NCBI RefSeq assembly: GCF_900117395.1
Contig: NZ_FPEG01000001.1
Coordinates: forward strand, 750,119-814,118
DNA length: 64,000 nt
Direction of reading: 5' to 3'
Source of the DNA: Agrococcus sp. Marseille-P2731
Lineage (GTDB): Bacteria; Actinomycetota; Actinomycetes; Actinomycetales; Microbacteriaceae
Part shown: in pieces, positions 17,164 through 26,972 of the stretch
How the letters are laid out: each line of letters starts with the position of its first letter
Numbering within the stretch: the stretch's first letter is position 1
The notes under the pieces: model-generated
What the model saw: the letters and a program-made list of their open reading frames with translations, nothing else
The model's database searches: none
Told to the model about the DNA's origin: nothing
Translations under genes and position numbers: made by a program

Positions 17164-18837
17164 TTGACGGCCATCACTCAGCCTGCCCCGCTTGCGGCAG
17201 GCACGCTCCGCATCTTCCCGCTCGGCGGCCTCGGCGAGGTCGGCCGCAACATGACCGTCTACGAGCAGGACGGCAAGCTGCTCATCGTCGACTGCGGCGT
17301 GCTCTTCCCCGAGGAGCACCAGCCCGGCGTCGACCTGATCCTGCCTGACTTCGGGCCCATCCGCGACCGCCTCGACGACGTCGTCGGACTCGTGCTCACG
17401 CACGGGCACGAGGACCACATCGGCGCGGTGCCCTACCTGCTGCGCCTCAAGGCCGACATCCCGCTGCTCGGCTCGCAGCTCACGCTCGCGCTCATCGAGG
17501 CGAAGCTCAAGGAGCACCGCATCAAGCCCTACACGCACACCGTGAAGGAGGGGCAGAAGGAGCAGCTCGGTCCGTTCGAGACCGAGTTCATCGCGGTCAA
17601 CCACTCCATCCCCGACGCCCTCGCCGTCGCCATCCGCACCTCCGCCGGCCTCGTGCTCCACACCGGCGACTTCAAGATGGACCAGCTGCCGCTCGACGAC
17701 CGCATCACCGACCTGCGCGCGTTCGCGCGCCTCGGTGAGGAGGGCGTGGATGCGTTCCTGGTCGACTCGACGAACGCTGACGTCCCCGGGTTCACGGCTC
17801 CCGAGCGCGAGATCGGTCCGGTCCTGTCGCAGGTGATCTCGAAGACCACCGGCCTCGTCGTCGTCGCCTCGTTCTCGAGCCACGTGCACCGCGTGCAGCA
17901 GGTGCTCGACGCCGCCGCGGAGAACGGCCGCAAGGTCGCCTTCGTCGGCCGCTCGATGGTGCGCAACATGGGGATCGCGGCCGACCTCGGCTACCTGAAG
18001 GTGCCCGACAAGGTCGTGGTCGCGCAGAAGGAGGCCGAGAACCTGCCGCGCGAGCAGGTGGTCTTCATGTCGACCGGCTCGCAGGGCGAGCCGATGGCCG
18101 TGCTGAGCCGCATCGTGAACGGCGAGCACCGCATCGAGGTCGGCGAGGACGACACGATCATCCTCGCCTCGAGCCTCATCCCCGGCAACGAGAACGCCGT
18201 CTTCCGCATCATCAACGGCCTGATGCAGCTGGGCGCGAAGGTCGTGCACAAGGGCTCCGCCAAGGTGCACGTCTCCGGCCACGCCTCGGCGGGCGAGCTG
18301 CTCTACTGCTACAACATCCTGGGCCCCGCGAACGTCATCCCCGTGCACGGCGAGTACCGCCACCTGCACGCCGCTGCGCAGCTCGCGATCGACACCGGCG
18401 TGCCCCGCGAGCGGGCGCACGTGGGCGAGAACGGCACCGTCTGGGATCTCAAGGACCACCGGATCACGGTCGCCGGCCAGCACGAGATCGGCTTCGTCTA
18501 CGTCGACGGCTCGTCGGTCGGCCGCATCGACGAGGCAGACCTCAAGGATCGCCGCATCCTCGCCGAGGAGGGCTTCATCTCGATCTTCATCGCCCTGGAG
18601 TCGCAGACCGGCAAGGTCATCGTCGGCCCGGAGATCCACGCGCGCGGCTTCGCCGAGGACGACAAGGTCTTCGACGAGATCCGACCCAAGATCGTCAAGG
18701 CGCTCGCGGAGGCCGGCGAGCAGGGCGTGCGCGACCAGCACCAGTACCAGCAGGTCGTGCGGCGCACCGTCGGCCGCTGGGTGGGCACGCGCATCCGTCG
18801 TCGCCCCATGATCGTCCCGGTGGTCATCGAGGCGTAG
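17164..18837 (+). CDS. rnj: Ribonuclease J
   Basis: Metallo-beta-lactamase/beta-CASP ribonuclease with 5'-3' exonuclease and endonuclease activity in mRNA decay and rRNA maturation. 557 residues. The zinc motif HxHxDH is at H80-H82-D84-H85 (THGHEDHIG), the beta-CASP part includes VASFSSHVHRVQQ and STGSQGEP, and the C-terminal domain binds RNA. The TTG start follows AAGGAGGGCCC, a leader almost the same as that of pnp. It sits right after dapA, a conserved actinobacterial arrangement. Confidence 0.96.
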   Translation: MTAITQPAPLAAGTLRIFPLGGLGEVGRNMTVYEQDGKLLIVDCGVLFPEEHQPGVDLILPDFGPIRDRLDDVVGLVLTHGHEDHIGAVPYLLRLKADIPLLGSQLTLALIEAKLKEHRIKPYTHTVKEGQKEQLGPFETEFIAVNHSIPDALAVAIRTSAGLVLHTGDFKMDQLPLDDRITDLRAFARLGEEGVDAFLVDSTNADVPGFTAPEREIGPVLSQVISKTTGLVVVASFSSHVHRVQQVLDAAAENGRKVAFVGRSMVRNMGIAADLGYLKVPDKVVVAQKEAENLPREQVVFMSTGSQGEPMAVLSRIVNGEHRIEVGEDDTIILASSLIPGNENAVFRIINGLMQLGAKVVHKGSAKVHVSGHASAGELLYCYNILGPANVIPVHGEYRHLHAAAQLAIDTGVPRERAHVGENGTVWDLKDHRITVAGQHEIGFVYVDGSSVGRIDEADLKDRRILAEEGFISIFIALESQTGKVIVGPEIHARGFAEDDKVFDEIRPKIVKALAEAGEQGVRDQHQYQQVVRRTVGRWVGTRIRRRPMIVPVVIEA

Positions 18838-18851
18838 GGCGCACGGCGCAT

Positions 18852-18869
18852 CTCATCCGTGAGGATGAG
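18852..18869 (+). terminator. Weak hairpin after the RNase J gene
   Basis: Seven-bp stem CTCATCC/GGATGAG with a GTGA loop, 14 nt after the stop. No T-run; a possible terminator only. Confidence 0.35.
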
Positions 18870-18891
18870 CGCCGGTCGCGTCGGCGCCGCC

Positions 18892-18897
18892 TAGGTT
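18892..18897 (+). promoter_or_regulatory. Probable -10 box of the efflux operon (TAGGTT)
   Basis: TAGGTT would place the transcript start near 18904 and give a ~49 nt leader before the adaptor gene; no matching -35 hexamer is clear. Confidence 0.35.
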
Positions 18898-18952
18898 GGT
18901 CGGTAGGGCGCCGACGCACGACGCACGGCCCCGTGCCTGAGAGGACGTCGCC

Positions 18953-20041
18953 GTGCCGCCGATGGATGAGATCGACCCTGCTCGCGCGAAGCGCCAGCAG
19001 CAGCTCGAGGCGCTCGAGCGCAAGCAGCTGCACAAGGCCGAGCGGGCCGCCCGGGGGCCCGGCGCCTGGCGCACCTGGGTGCTGCCGGTGCTGAAGCTCG
19101 CGGTCGCCGCGGCGATCGCGATCGCGCTCGTGAAGCTGGCGTTCTTCCCCGCGGCGGAGGAGGCCGCCGCCGAGGACCCGATGGCGGGAGCGATGTTCGC
19201 CGAGCCGACCGCCGCGGTCTCGCGTGGCTCGATCGAGAACGCCGTGTCGCTCGACGGCACCGTGGTGCCCGTGGAGGCCGTCCCCATCCGCTCGACGCAG
19301 ACGGGCACCGTCGCTCGCGTCTTCGCGGCGGATGGCGTCGTGGTCGAGGAGGGCGCCGTGCTCTACACGGTCCGCGTCGAGTCGCAGCCGGAGCCCGACG
19401 AGGAGGGCAACCTCAGCGAGCCCACCTTCGCGATCTGGAACGTGCGCGCTCCTGCCGCCGGGACCCTCACCGGCTTCACGCTGCTGCAGGGCCAGAGCGT
19501 CGAGCTCGCCGGCGAGACCGGTGCCGTGCAGCCCCCGCAGCACCTCGTGCAGGCGTCGGTGGGTGCCTCCGACCAGTACCGACTGTCGACGCAGCCAGAG
19601 TCGGCGATGGTGACCATCGACTCCGGCCCCGCACCCTTCGAGTGCACCGACGTCGCCATCCGGCAGCCTTCGGGCGAGGAGATCGGCACGGGCGCGACGG
19701 CGACCCTGCAGTGCACCGTGCCGGACGGGGTGCGCGTGTTCGTGGGCCTGTCGGCTGACGTCGAGCTCGCCGCGGGGTCTGCGGAGGACGTGCTCGTCCT
19801 GCCGACGACCGCCGTCCTCGGCAGTGCCGACGTCGGCATCGCCTACCGCCCGACGATCGCGGCCGACGGCACCGCGGGCGAACCCGAGGAGGTGCGCCTC
19901 GAGCTCGGCCTCAGCGACGGCACCGCTGTCGAGGTGCGCTCCGGGCTCGCGGAGGGCGACGAGGTGCTGCAGTTCGTGCCGGGCGCGGCCGATCCCTGCG
20001 CCGACCCCGCGACCGCCGACCCCGTGCTCTGCGGGTTCTGA
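18953..20041 (+). CDS. Membrane-fusion/periplasmic adaptor protein of an ABC transporter (MacA/HlyD-like)
   Basis: 362 residues. A charged cytoplasmic N-terminus with a helical stretch (residues 8-35) is followed by one membrane segment (about 42-65) and an extracytoplasmic part. That part contains the VSLDGTVVPVEAVPIRSTQTGTV strand pattern of biotinyl-lipoyl-like adaptor folds and a C-terminal barrel (VLVLPTTAVLGS). The long alpha-hairpin of Gram-negative MacA is missing, as expected without an outer membrane. The GTG follows GAGAGGA. Its stop overlaps the ATPase start (TGATG), so the three genes form one operon. Confidence 0.78.
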   Translation: MPPMDEIDPARAKRQQQLEALERKQLHKAERAARGPGAWRTWVLPVLKLAVAAAIAIALVKLAFFPAAEEAAAEDPMAGAMFAEPTAAVSRGSIENAVSLDGTVVPVEAVPIRSTQTGTVARVFAADGVVVEEGAVLYTVRVESQPEPDEEGNLSEPTFAIWNVRAPAAGTLTGFTLLQGQSVELAGETGAVQPPQHLVQASVGASDQYRLSTQPESAMVTIDSGPAPFECTDVAIRQPSGEEIGTGATATLQCTVPDGVRVFVGLSADVELAAGSAEDVLVLPTTAVLGSADVGIAYRPTIAADGTAGEPEEVRLELGLSDGTAVEVRSGLAEGDEVLQFVPGAADPCADPATADPVLCGF

Positions 20042-20736
20042 TGCCGCTGCTGCACCTGCGGGACGTCACGCGCCAGTTCGCGACGATCGACGGCCCGGCC
20101 CTGCAGATCCTCCGGGGCATCGACCTCGACGTCGCGGCCGGCGACCGGGTGTCGATCGTGGGCCGATCCGGCTCCGGCAAGTCGACCCTGCTGAACATCC
20201 TGGGGCTGATCGATCAGCCGACCACCGGCGTCGTCGAGCTCGACGGCGAGCCGGTCGCGCTCATGGGCGCGCGCGAGCGGGACCGGCTGCGCGGCGCCTC
20301 GGTCGGCTTCGTCTTCCAGCAGTTCAACCTCATCGAGGGCCTCACGGCCGCCGAGAACGTCGCGATGCCGCTGCACTACGGCGCGGGCAGGCGCTACTGG
20401 CAGCGGCACCGGCTGGCACGCGAGATGCTCCATCGCGTCGGGCTCAGCCACCGCGTCGACACGAAGGCGACCAACCTGTCGGGTGGCGAGCAGCAGCGAG
20501 TCGCGATCGCGAGGGCGCTCGTGCGCAGCCCGCGCCTGATCCTCGCGGACGAGCCCACCGGTGCGCTCGACATCGAGACGGGCGGTCGCATCATGGATCT
20601 GCTCGACGAGGTCGCCACCGATGCGGGCGCCGCGCTCGTCACCATCACGCACGACCTCGCGGTCGCCGCGCGCGCCCGCCGCGAGCTGCGCATCGTGGAG
20701 GGCCGGCTCGAGGCGACCGAGGGGGTCGCAGCGTGA
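20041..20736 (+). CDS. ABC transporter ATP-binding protein (MacB/LolD-type)
   Basis: 231 residues. The Walker A loop is GRSGSGKST (about residues 41-49), the signature [15 protein letters not shown] follows, then Walker [13 protein letters not shown] and the switch histidine in TITHDLAV. The subfamily motif [21 protein letters not shown] places it with the MacB/FtsE/LolD group. It pairs with the adjacent FtsX-type permease; substrate unknown, with peptides or antibiotics typical for the group. Confidence 0.9.
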   Translation: MPLLHLRDVTRQFATIDGPALQILRGIDLDVAAGDRVSIVGRSGSGKSTLLNILGLIDQPTTGVVELDGEPVALMGARERDRLRGASVGFVFQQFNLIEGLTAAENVAMPLHYGAGRRYWQRHRLAREMLHRVGLSHRVDTKATNLSGGEQQRVAIARALVRSPRLILADEPTGALDIETGGRIMDLLDEVATDAGAALVTITHDLAVAARARRELRIVEGRLEATEGVAA

Positions 20737-21959
20737 CCGACGTCGTCGCCGCCGTCCAGGATGCGTGGACCGAGCTGCGCATCCATCGCGGCCGCGTCCT
20801 CATGAGCCTCATCGGGGTGATGCTGGCGATCACGGCGCTCACGGCCTCCGTCGCCATCGGGGAGCTCGCCCGCTCGACGATCCTCGTGTCGCTCGAGGCG
20901 CAGTCGGGCAGGGCGGCCACGATCACCGCGTACGTCAGCCCCGCAGCGTCCAGCGTCGAGCAGCCGACGTCGAGCGACCAGGAGGCGACGCTCGACGCCA
21001 TGGAGGCGACCGTCGAGCGCTATGCCATCGACTACGCGAGCCCCGTCGCGAGCGGCGACCTGCCCCTGGTCGCGCAGAGCGGCATGCGATCGGTGTCGAT
21101 CATGGCCGTCGCCCCCGACTTCGCGGTCATGCACCACCTCGAGACGACCGAGGGGCGCTTCCTCACCGAGAGCGACCGCGCGCGCCTCGCGCCCGCCGTG
21201 GTGGTCAACCGCGGTGTGCTGGATGCGCTCGGCGGCGGCGCGCTCGCGCAGCACCGCACGGTCGAGGTCGGCGGCACCACCGCCGTCATCGTCGGCGTCG
21301 TCGATCGCGGGCAGAACGACAGCTGGCCGCAGGCGTGGATGCTGCCGCGCGACCTGGTGCGGGTCGCGGACGCCGCGCAGGGCGCGGTGTACATGAACCC
21401 GTTCCAGCTCGAGCTCTGGGTGCCGGAGGAGGCAGCGGTCGACGGCGTGCGCATGGTCGGCCACGATCTCCGCACCGCGCTGCCCGGCTCGACGGTGGAC
21501 GTCCAGCGCAGCGACTGGCAGGCCTGGGACAGCGGCTTCGACCCGCTCCTGCCGCTCCAGCTCACGCTCATCGGCACCGCGACGGTGATCCTCCTGCTCG
21601 GCGCGCTCGGCCTCGTGACCGTCGCCGTCGTCTCGATCCGGCAGCGGGTGCGCGAGTTCGGCATCCGCCGCGCGTTCGGCGCCTCGCGCGGCCGCGTCTT
21701 CGTCGCGGTGATGCTCGAATCCGTCGTGGGCACGGTCGTCGCGGGTGCAGTGGGCATCGCCATCTGCATCTTCGCCTACCGGCTGCCCGTGGTGGAGGAC
21801 CTCCTCACCCAGGGTCTCGCAGGGGCGACGCTGCCCGGCTTCCCGATGGGCGCCGCCGTGGTCGGCCTCGTCGTCTCCGCCGCCGTCGGCGCGATCGCCG
21901 GCAGCATCCCCGCGACGATCGCCGTGCGGTCCAAGGTGATCGAGGCCATCCGCTTCTGA
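20733..21959 (+). CDS. FtsX/MacB-type ABC transporter permease
   Basis: 408 residues with the MacB layout: one membrane segment near residues 22-45, a large extracytoplasmic domain (about 50-275), then three segments (about 282-305, 335-358 and 375-398). The motif [24 protein letters not shown] is the conserved coupling region of FtsX-like permeases. GTG start overlapping the ATPase stop by 4 nt. Together with the adaptor it would form an efflux or mechanotransmission complex. Confidence 0.88.
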   Translation: MTDVVAAVQDAWTELRIHRGRVLMSLIGVMLAITALTASVAIGELARSTILVSLEAQSGRAATITAYVSPAASSVEQPTSSDQEATLDAMEATVERYAIDYASPVASGDLPLVAQSGMRSVSIMAVAPDFAVMHHLETTEGRFLTESDRARLAPAVVVNRGVLDALGGGALAQHRTVEVGGTTAVIVGVVDRGQNDSWPQAWMLPRDLVRVADAAQGAVYMNPFQLELWVPEEAAVDGVRMVGHDLRTALPGSTVDVQRSDWQAWDSGFDPLLPLQLTLIGTATVILLLGALGLVTVAVVSIRQRVREFGIRRAFGASRGRVFVAVMLESVVGTVVAGAVGIAICIFAYRLPVVEDLLTQGLAGATLPGFPMGAAVVGLVVSAAVGAIAGSIPATIAVRSKVIEAIRF

Positions 21960-22035
21960 GCTCCGGGGGGAGCGGTCGCGCAGCGTGTTCGCCGGCATCG
22001 CGGAGCGCCTGCGCGCCCGTGTCGCCGGCTCGACC

Positions 22036-22041
22036 TACAGT
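22036..22041 (+). promoter_or_regulatory. -10 box TACAGT for ftsK
   Basis: Seven nt before the ATG at 22049; used to choose that start. Confidence 0.5.
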
Positions 22042-22048
22042 GATCCGC

Positions 22049-24958
22049 ATGTCCAGCACGAAGCCGACGCGCCCGATCGCGCCCAAGAGCCCGGCGAAGG
22101 GCACGAAGACCTCGGCCACCACCAAGGTGCAGCAGCAGGCGCGCGGGACGAAGGCGCAGCCCGTCTTCGAGGACGACGGGCCCGGCCTCGGCCAGCGCGC
22201 CTGGATGGGCCTCGCGCACGCCACCGGCGGCGCGGCGCGCGTCTTCGGCCGCGAGGAGCTGGCGAAGGACGAGCGCCGCGACGGCGTGCCCTTCTTCCTG
22301 ACGCTGCTGGCGATCCTCGGCGCCGTCGTCGAGTGGATCCTGCCGGCCAACGCGGTCGCGCAGGCGATCTCGGCCTACACCTTCGGCGGCCTCTTCGGCC
22401 AGGTGGCGATCGCGCTCCCGGTCGTCTTCGTGCTCCTCGCGCTCTGGATGTTCCGGCACCCGGCCTCCGTCAGCGACAACGGGCGGGTCGGGGTCGGCCT
22501 CGCCCTGCTCCTGATCTCGGTCGCAGGCCTCGCCCACGTGATCGCAGGCATGCCGGATGCGTCGCAGGGCATGCCTGCGCTGGCAGACGCCGGCGGCATC
22601 CTCGGTTGGGTGGCCTCTGCGCCGCTCGCCGCGCTGCTGCAGCCGATCGGCGCCGGCATCGTCTGCGGCCTCGTGGCCGCGCTCTCGGTGCTCGTGGTCA
22701 CGCGCACCGCTCCCAATCGCATCCCGCAGCGACTCATCGAGCTGTACGGCTACCTGTTCGGCGTCGACACCGGCACCGAGGAAGAGCGCGAGGAGGCCCG
22801 CCGCGTCCGCCGCGAAGCGAAGGAGCTCGCCAGGGCAGAGGCTGCCGAGGCGGCGGAGGAGGAGCCCGTGGAGGGCGCTGACGCCCTGCCCTTCTGGCGC
22901 CGCAACTCGACGGGCCGCGAGGTCGACCCGCCCTACGAGGGCGTCGAGGCGCTCGATCTCGGCGACGCGCAGGAGCTGCCCTACGACAGCCCCGTCGTCG
23001 TCGATCGCGAGCAGCCGACGACGCGCGTCGGCCGGGTGCCGGCGCCGCCCGTCGAGCCGCGCCCTGGTGACGCCGGCGATGCCGAGCACGAGGACTACGC
23101 CACCGCGGCGCTCGCCTCGCTCGAGCACGCCGAGGAGGCGATGCGCAAGCACACGGGCGAGATCGCTCCTGGCCAGGCCGCCGCGCCCGACGACGCGCTC
23201 GAAGATGCGCCGTCGGGCGAGGGCACGTCGGTCGCGCCGGTCGCTCCGCCGCGCGAGCGGCCGTACCGGCTGCCGTCGATCGCGTCGCTCGGCCAGGGCG
23301 ACCCGCCCAAGGCCCGCTCGCAGGCGAACGACGACATCGTCGCGGCGATCACGCAGGTGCTGTCCTCCTTCAACGTCGACGCGAAGGTCACCGGCTTCTC
23401 GCGCGGTCCGACCGTCACCCGCTACGAGGTCGAGGTCGCGCCGGGCGTGAAGGTCGAGCGCGTCACCGCGCTCTCCAAGAACCTGTCCTACGCCGTCGCC
23501 TCGAACGAGGTGCGCATCCTCTCGCCCATCCCGGGCAAGAGCGCGATCGGCATCGAGATCCCGAACCCCGACCGCGAGACGGTCAAGCTCGGAGACGTGC
23601 TGCGCTCGCGCGCGGCCGACGACTCGAAGCACCCGATGACGATCGGCATCGGCAAGGACGTCGAGGGCGGCTTCGTCGTCGCGAACCTCGCGAAGATGCC
23701 CCACCTGCTCGTCGCAGGCTCCACCGGCTCCGGCAAGTCGTCGTTCGTGAACTCGATGATCACGAGCCTGCTCATGCGCGCGACGCCCGCCGAGGTGCGC
23801 ATGGTGCTCGTCGACCCGAAGCGGGTCGAGCTCACCGCCTACCAGGGCGTGCCGCACCTGATCACCCCCATCATCACGAACCCGAAGAAGGCAGCGGAGG
23901 CGCTCCAGTGGGTCGTGAAGGAGATGGACATGCGGTACGACGACCTCGCGTCGTTCGGCTACAAGCACATCGACGACTTCAACGCCGCGGTGCGCGCCGG
24001 CGAGATCGTGCTGCCCGCCGGCAGCCAGCGCAGCCTGAAGGCCTACCCCTACCTGCTCGTGGTGGTCGACGAGCTCGCCGACCTCATGATGGTCGCGCCG
24101 CGCGACGTCGAGGACTCGATCGTGCGCATCACGCAGCTCGCGCGCGCCGCCGGCATCCACCTGGTGCTCGCGACGCAGCGCCCCTCGGTCGACGTCGTCA
24201 CCGGCCTCATCAAGGCCAACGTGCCGAGCCGCTTCGCATTCGCGGTCTCGAGCGTCACCGACTCGCGCGTGATCCTCGACCAGCCCGGCGCCGACAAGCT
24301 CATCGGCCAGGGCGACGGCCTGTTCCTGCCGATGGGCTCGAACAAGGCGATGCGCGTGCAGGGCGCCTGGGTCGAGGAGGCCGAGATCCAGCGGGTGGTG
24401 CAGCACGTCACCGGCCAGGCTCGTCCCGAGTACCGCGACGATGTCGCCGAGGTGGCCGAGAAGCGCGAGATCGACGCCGACATCGGCGACGACCTCGAAG
24501 ACCTGTGTGCGGCGGCGGAGCTCGTCGTCTCGACGCAGTTCGGCTCCACGTCGATGCTGCAGCGCAAGCTGCGCGTGGGCTTCGCGAAGGCCGGCCGCCT
24601 CATGGACCTCATGGAGTCGCGCGAGATCGTCGGCCCGTCGGAGGGATCGAAGGCTCGCGACGTGCTCGTGCCGCCGGACGGCCTCGCGGCCGTGCTCGCC
24701 TCGCTGCGCGGCGAGGGGCCGGCTTCAGGTGCGCCGGCGGGCGCGCCCGCCCCGGTGCAGGCCGCGCCGAGCGCGCCGGCGGCCGCGGTCGCCGACGTCG
24801 CGGACGCGACCGACGCATCCGCTGACGACGGCTCGTGGAGCCAGGCCGACGACCCCTACGCCGACCCCTTCGACGAGGCGAACCGCGCCGGCCTCGAGGT
24901 GGTCGAGGCGGAGAGCGACGACGACGAGGACGCCTGGTCGCTCACCGGTCGAGACTGA
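22049..24958 (+). CDS. ftsK: DNA translocase FtsK/SpoIIIE
   Basis: Septum-located ATPase that pumps chromosome ends during division. 969 residues: a basic, Lys/Pro-rich N-terminus, four hydrophobic segments (about 78-230), a low-complexity acidic linker (about 245-430), an alpha/beta motor domain with Walker [10 protein letters not shown] near residue 557 and Walker [14 protein letters not shown], and a C-terminal gamma winged helix (about 820-880, [23 protein letters not shown] cut here at its core) that reads polar DNA motifs. An acidic tail of about 80 residues after gamma is extra. Followed 13 nt later by pgsA. Confidence 0.95.
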   Translation: MSSTKPTRPIAPKSPAKGTKTSATTKVQQQARGTKAQPVFEDDGPGLGQRAWMGLAHATGGAARVFGREELAKDERRDGVPFFLTLLAILGAVVEWILPANAVAQAISAYTFGGLFGQVAIALPVVFVLLALWMFRHPASVSDNGRVGVGLALLLISVAGLAHVIAGMPDASQGMPALADAGGILGWVASAPLAALLQPIGAGIVCGLVAALSVLVVTRTAPNRIPQRLIELYGYLFGVDTGTEEEREEARRVRREAKELARAEAAEAAEEEPVEGADALPFWRRNSTGREVDPPYEGVEALDLGDAQELPYDSPVVVDREQPTTRVGRVPAPPVEPRPGDAGDAEHEDYATAALASLEHAEEAMRKHTGEIAPGQAAAPDDALEDAPSGEGTSVAPVAPPRERPYRLPSIASLGQGDPPKARSQANDDIVAAITQVLSSFNVDAKVTGFSRGPTVTRYEVEVAPGVKVERVTALSKNLSYAVASNEVRILSPIPGKSAIGIEIPNPDRETVKLGDVLRSRAADDSKHPMTIGIGKDVEGGFVVANLAKMPHLLVAGSTGSGKSSFVNSMITSLLMRATPAEVRMVLVDPKRVELTAYQGVPHLITPIITNPKKAAEALQWVVKEMDMRYDDLASFGYKHIDDFNAAVRAGEIVLPAGSQRSLKAYPYLLVVVDELADLMMVAPRDVEDSIVRITQLARAAGIHLVLATQRPSVDVVTGLIKANVPSRFAFAVSSVTDSRVILDQPGADKLIGQGDGLFLPMGSNKAMRVQGAWVEEAEIQRVVQHVTGQARPEYRDDVAEVAEKREIDADIGDDLEDLCAAAELVVSTQFGSTSMLQRKLRVGFAKAGRLMDLMESREIVGPSEGSKARDVLVPPDGLAAVLASLRGEGPASGAPAGAPAPVQAAPSAPAAAVADVADATDASADDGSWSQADDPYADPFDEANRAGLEVVEAESDDDEDAWSLTGRD

Positions 24959-24959
24959 G

Positions 24960-24965
24960 TAGCCT
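24960..24965 (+). promoter_or_regulatory. -10 box TAGCCT for pgsA
   Basis: Six nt before the pgsA ATG, immediately after the ftsK stop. Confidence 0.5.
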
Positions 24966-24971
24966 GCTGGC

Positions 24972-25574
24972 ATGGGGATCCTGAGCCCGTGGCGCGGCCG
25001 CGTCTGGCGGCGCGGCGACGAGCCGGCGAGCGTCGCGAGCGTGCCGAACCTCATCTCCCTCGCGCGCATCCTGCTGACGCCCGTCTTCATCGTGGTCGCG
25101 CTGACGAACCCCGAGCCGGGTGTGGCGCGCACGCTCGGTGCTCTGCTGTTCGCCGTGCTGATCGCCACCGACTTCGTCGACGGCCAGATCGCGCGCGGCC
25201 GCGGGCTCGTCACCGACTTCGGCAAGCTCATCGACCCCATCGCAGACAAGGCGATCACGGGCAGCGCCTTCGTGGTGCTGTCGGTGCTCGGCGAGCTCGA
25301 CTGGTGGATCACCGCCGTCGTGCTCCTGCGCGAGTGGGGCATCACCGCCTACCGCCTCCTGGTGGCGAGCCAGGTCGTGCTCGCGGCAGACTGGGCGGGC
25401 AAGGCGAAGACGATGGCCCAGGCGATCGCGCTGCCGCTCGCGCTCGTGCCGCTCCAAGCATGGTTCGGCGAACCGGGTGCCTGGATCTGCACGATCACCA
25501 TGACGGTCGCGGTGGCGCTCACGGTCTACTCGGGCATCGAGTTCGTGATCCACGCAGTGAGAGGACGACGATGA
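24972..25574 (+). CDS. pgsA: CDP-diacylglycerol-glycerol-3-phosphate 3-phosphatidyltransferase
   Basis: Makes phosphatidylglycerol phosphate in the membrane. 200 residues with about five membrane segments. The CDP-alcohol phosphotransferase motif DGxxARx8Gx3Dx3D is complete in TDFVDGQIARGRGLV followed by TDFGKLIDPIADK (about residues 59-86). Stop overlaps cinA. The pgsA-cinA-clgR-recA order is conserved in Actinobacteria. Confidence 0.93.
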   Translation: MGILSPWRGRVWRRGDEPASVASVPNLISLARILLTPVFIVVALTNPEPGVARTLGALLFAVLIATDFVDGQIARGRGLVTDFGKLIDPIADKAITGSAFVVLSVLGELDWWITAVVLLREWGITAYRLLVASQVVLAADWAGKAKTMAQAIALPLALVPLQAWFGEPGAWICTITMTVAVALTVYSGIEFVIHAVRGRR

Positions 25575-26227
25575 CGGATGCGGCAGGGCGCGCCACGCGC
25601 GCGACGAGCGTCGGCAGCGACCAGCGCGGCGGTGCCGGGGCGAGCAGTGCTCCGGGGAGCGGCCCCGCGGCCGGTTCGTTCGCCACGGTGCGCGAGATCG
25701 CGCAGCTGGCCGGGTCGATCGTCGCGCGGGCGGCCGCTCGCGGCATCACGATCGCCGTCGCCGAGTCGCTCACCGGCGGCCTCGTCGCCGCGACGCTCGT
25801 GCGCACGCCAGGAGCCTCTGGCGTCCTGCGGGTCGGCATCGTGGCCTACGCGACGCCCATGAAGCAGGAGGTGCTGCGCGTGCCCGCTGAGCTGCTGGCG
25901 GAGCGCGGAGCGGTCGACCCGGACGTCGCGATCGCGATGGCGCGCGGGGTGCGCCAGCTCGCCGCGATCGATCGCTCCGAGTGCACGATCGGCGTCGCGA
26001 CCACAGGGGTCGCCGGGCCGGGCTCGCAGGACGATCGACCGCCGGGCGAGTTCCACATCGGCATGGAGATCGAGACGATCTCGGGCCGCGTCGCGCAGTC
26101 GTCGTCGCACCAGGTCACGGGCGACCGCGAGGAAGTGCGTGCCGCGGCGCTGCTCGCGGCCCTCCGGGAGCTCTCGGCTGCGCTCGATCGCACCGACCTC
26201 CCCATGCACAGCGAATCCACATCCTGA
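25571..26227 (+). CDS. cinA: CinA C-terminal-domain protein (nicotinamide-nucleotide amidase family)
   Basis: 218 residues, corresponding to the PncC-type C-terminal domain only; the N-terminal molybdopterin-like domain of full CinA is absent, as is common here. Family motifs are AVAESLTGG (about 62-70) and TTGVAGPG (about 142-149). It would deamidate nicotinamide mononucleotide in NAD recycling. The first ~35 residues are a low-complexity Ala/Gly/Ser stretch; a start further in is possible, but the ATG overlaps the pgsA stop in the usual translational-coupling manner. Confidence 0.88.
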   Translation: MTDAAGRATRATSVGSDQRGGAGASSAPGSGPAAGSFATVREIAQLAGSIVARAAARGITIAVAESLTGGLVAATLVRTPGASGVLRVGIVAYATPMKQEVLRVPAELLAERGAVDPDVAIAMARGVRQLAAIDRSECTIGVATTGVAGPGSQDDRPPGEFHIGMEIETISGRVAQSSSHQVTGDREEVRAAALLAALRELSAALDRTDLPMHSESTS

Positions 26228-26311
26228 CCTGGGCGCCCTGCGGAATGCATGATGTGACATGGGTGTTGTCAACTTCGTGGGCATCACGGCAGATCGCAGG
26301 AGAGCTGCCAG

Positions 26312-26317
26312 TAGGCT
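26312..26317 (+). promoter_or_regulatory. Probable -10 box of clgR (TAGGCT)
   Basis: TAGGCT would start transcription near 26324, leaving a ~25 nt leader with a GGGGGAG ribosome site. I did not find the ClgR self-binding palindrome in the 120-nt spacer. Confidence 0.45.
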
Positions 26318-26348
26318 GATGCATCCGACCACGGTGAAGGGGGAGACC

Positions 26349-26675
26349 ATGGTGCTGGTTCGACAGGAGATCGGCGATGTGCTGCGCGACACGCGGCTTC
26401 GTCAGGGCAGGACGCTGCGCCAGGTGGCGTCGCGGGCATCCGTGGCGCTCGGCTACCTGAGCGAGGTGGAGCGCGGTCAGAAGGAAGCCTCCAGCGAGAT
26501 CCTCGCGTCGGTCGCAGATGCGCTCGACGTTCCGCTGTCCAGCGTGCTGCGTGAGGTGGGGGACCGTCTCGCAGTGCTCGAGGGCCTGAGCTTCGGCGAG
26601 CTCGACTCGCTGTCCACGACCGTGCCCGACACGCTCCCCGCCGACATGGTGGCGGAGTTCGACTCGGTGCACTGA
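26349..26675 (+). CDS. clgR: XRE-family transcriptional regulator ClgR
   Basis: 108 residues. The N-terminus [16 protein letters not shown] and the helix-turn-helix segment (about 15-65) with [22 protein letters not shown] are the hallmark of ClgR, which activates clp protease and stress genes in Corynebacterium, Streptomyces and Mycobacterium. The start at 26349 is preferred to one at 26259 because it gives this conserved N-terminus behind GGGGGAG. In other species ClgR is itself degraded by ClpP through its C-terminus; here the C-terminus is Asp-Ser-Val-His, not Ala-Ala, so that signal is not evident. Confidence 0.92.
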   Translation: MVLVRQEIGDVLRDTRLRQGRTLRQVASRASVALGYLSEVERGQKEASSEILASVADALDVPLSSVLREVGDRLAVLEGLSFGELDSLSTTVPDTLPADMVAEFDSVH

Positions 26676-26678
26676 GGG

Positions 26679-26900
26679 GTGCGCGCGAGCGAGCTGCAGA
26701 CCGCGGTCGCCGATGAGTTCGGCGCCCTCGGTTCGGTGCTCATGACCGACCTCAGGCTCGGGAGCCTCGGCGGCCGCACCGGCGCCGAGGCCCTCGCCGC
26801 TGGGGTGCCGGCGCGCGAGGTGTGGCGCGCGCTGTGCGATGCGAAGGACGTCCCCTCGCAGCGCCGTCACGGCCGGGGGCTGCAGGAGCCGCAGCGCTGA
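26679..26900 (+). CDS. DUF3046 family protein
   Basis: 73 residues of unknown function. The motif LGSLGGRTGAEALAAGVPAREVWRALC followed by DVPSQRRHG is that of the small DUF3046 proteins found next to recA in Actinobacteria. It starts with GTG 3 nt after the clgR stop and shares its transcript. A terminator follows. Confidence 0.85.
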   Translation: MRASELQTAVADEFGALGSVLMTDLRLGSLGGRTGAEALAAGVPAREVWRALCDAKDVPSQRRHGRGLQEPQR

Positions 26901-26911
26901 AGTGCCGACGA

Positions 26912-26943
26912 GGGCGGCGTGTCGCATGGGCGACACGCCGCCC
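26912..26943 (+). terminator. Terminator after the DUF3046 gene
   Basis: Perfect 13-bp stem GGGCGGCGTGTCG/CGACACGCCGCCC with a CATGGG loop, followed by TTCGTTCG. It separates clgR from the SOS-controlled recA promoter. Confidence 0.75.
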
Positions 26944-26948
26944 TTCGT

Positions 26949-26964
26949 TCGAAGATGCGTTCGA
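26949..26964 (+). promoter_or_regulatory. LexA (SOS) box of recA
   Basis: TCGAAGATGCGTTCGA matches the Gram-positive/actinobacterial LexA consensus TCGAAC-N4-GTTCGA at 11 of 12 half-site positions. It lies 9 nt upstream of a -10 box (TAGGCT, 26973-26978), so LexA would block RNA polymerase. Confidence 0.88.
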
Positions 26965-26972
26965 TCGGAGCG

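Noticed and set aside
22036..24958. GGATGCG as the FtsK-orienting sequence of this genome
   Set aside because: The hand count gives about equal numbers on both strands in this window; FtsK-orienting motifs should be strongly strand-biased.
26228..26348. ClgR self-binding operator upstream of clgR
   Set aside because: I could not find the CGC-N5-GCG type palindrome; GTTGTCAAC at about 26264 is too short to support it.
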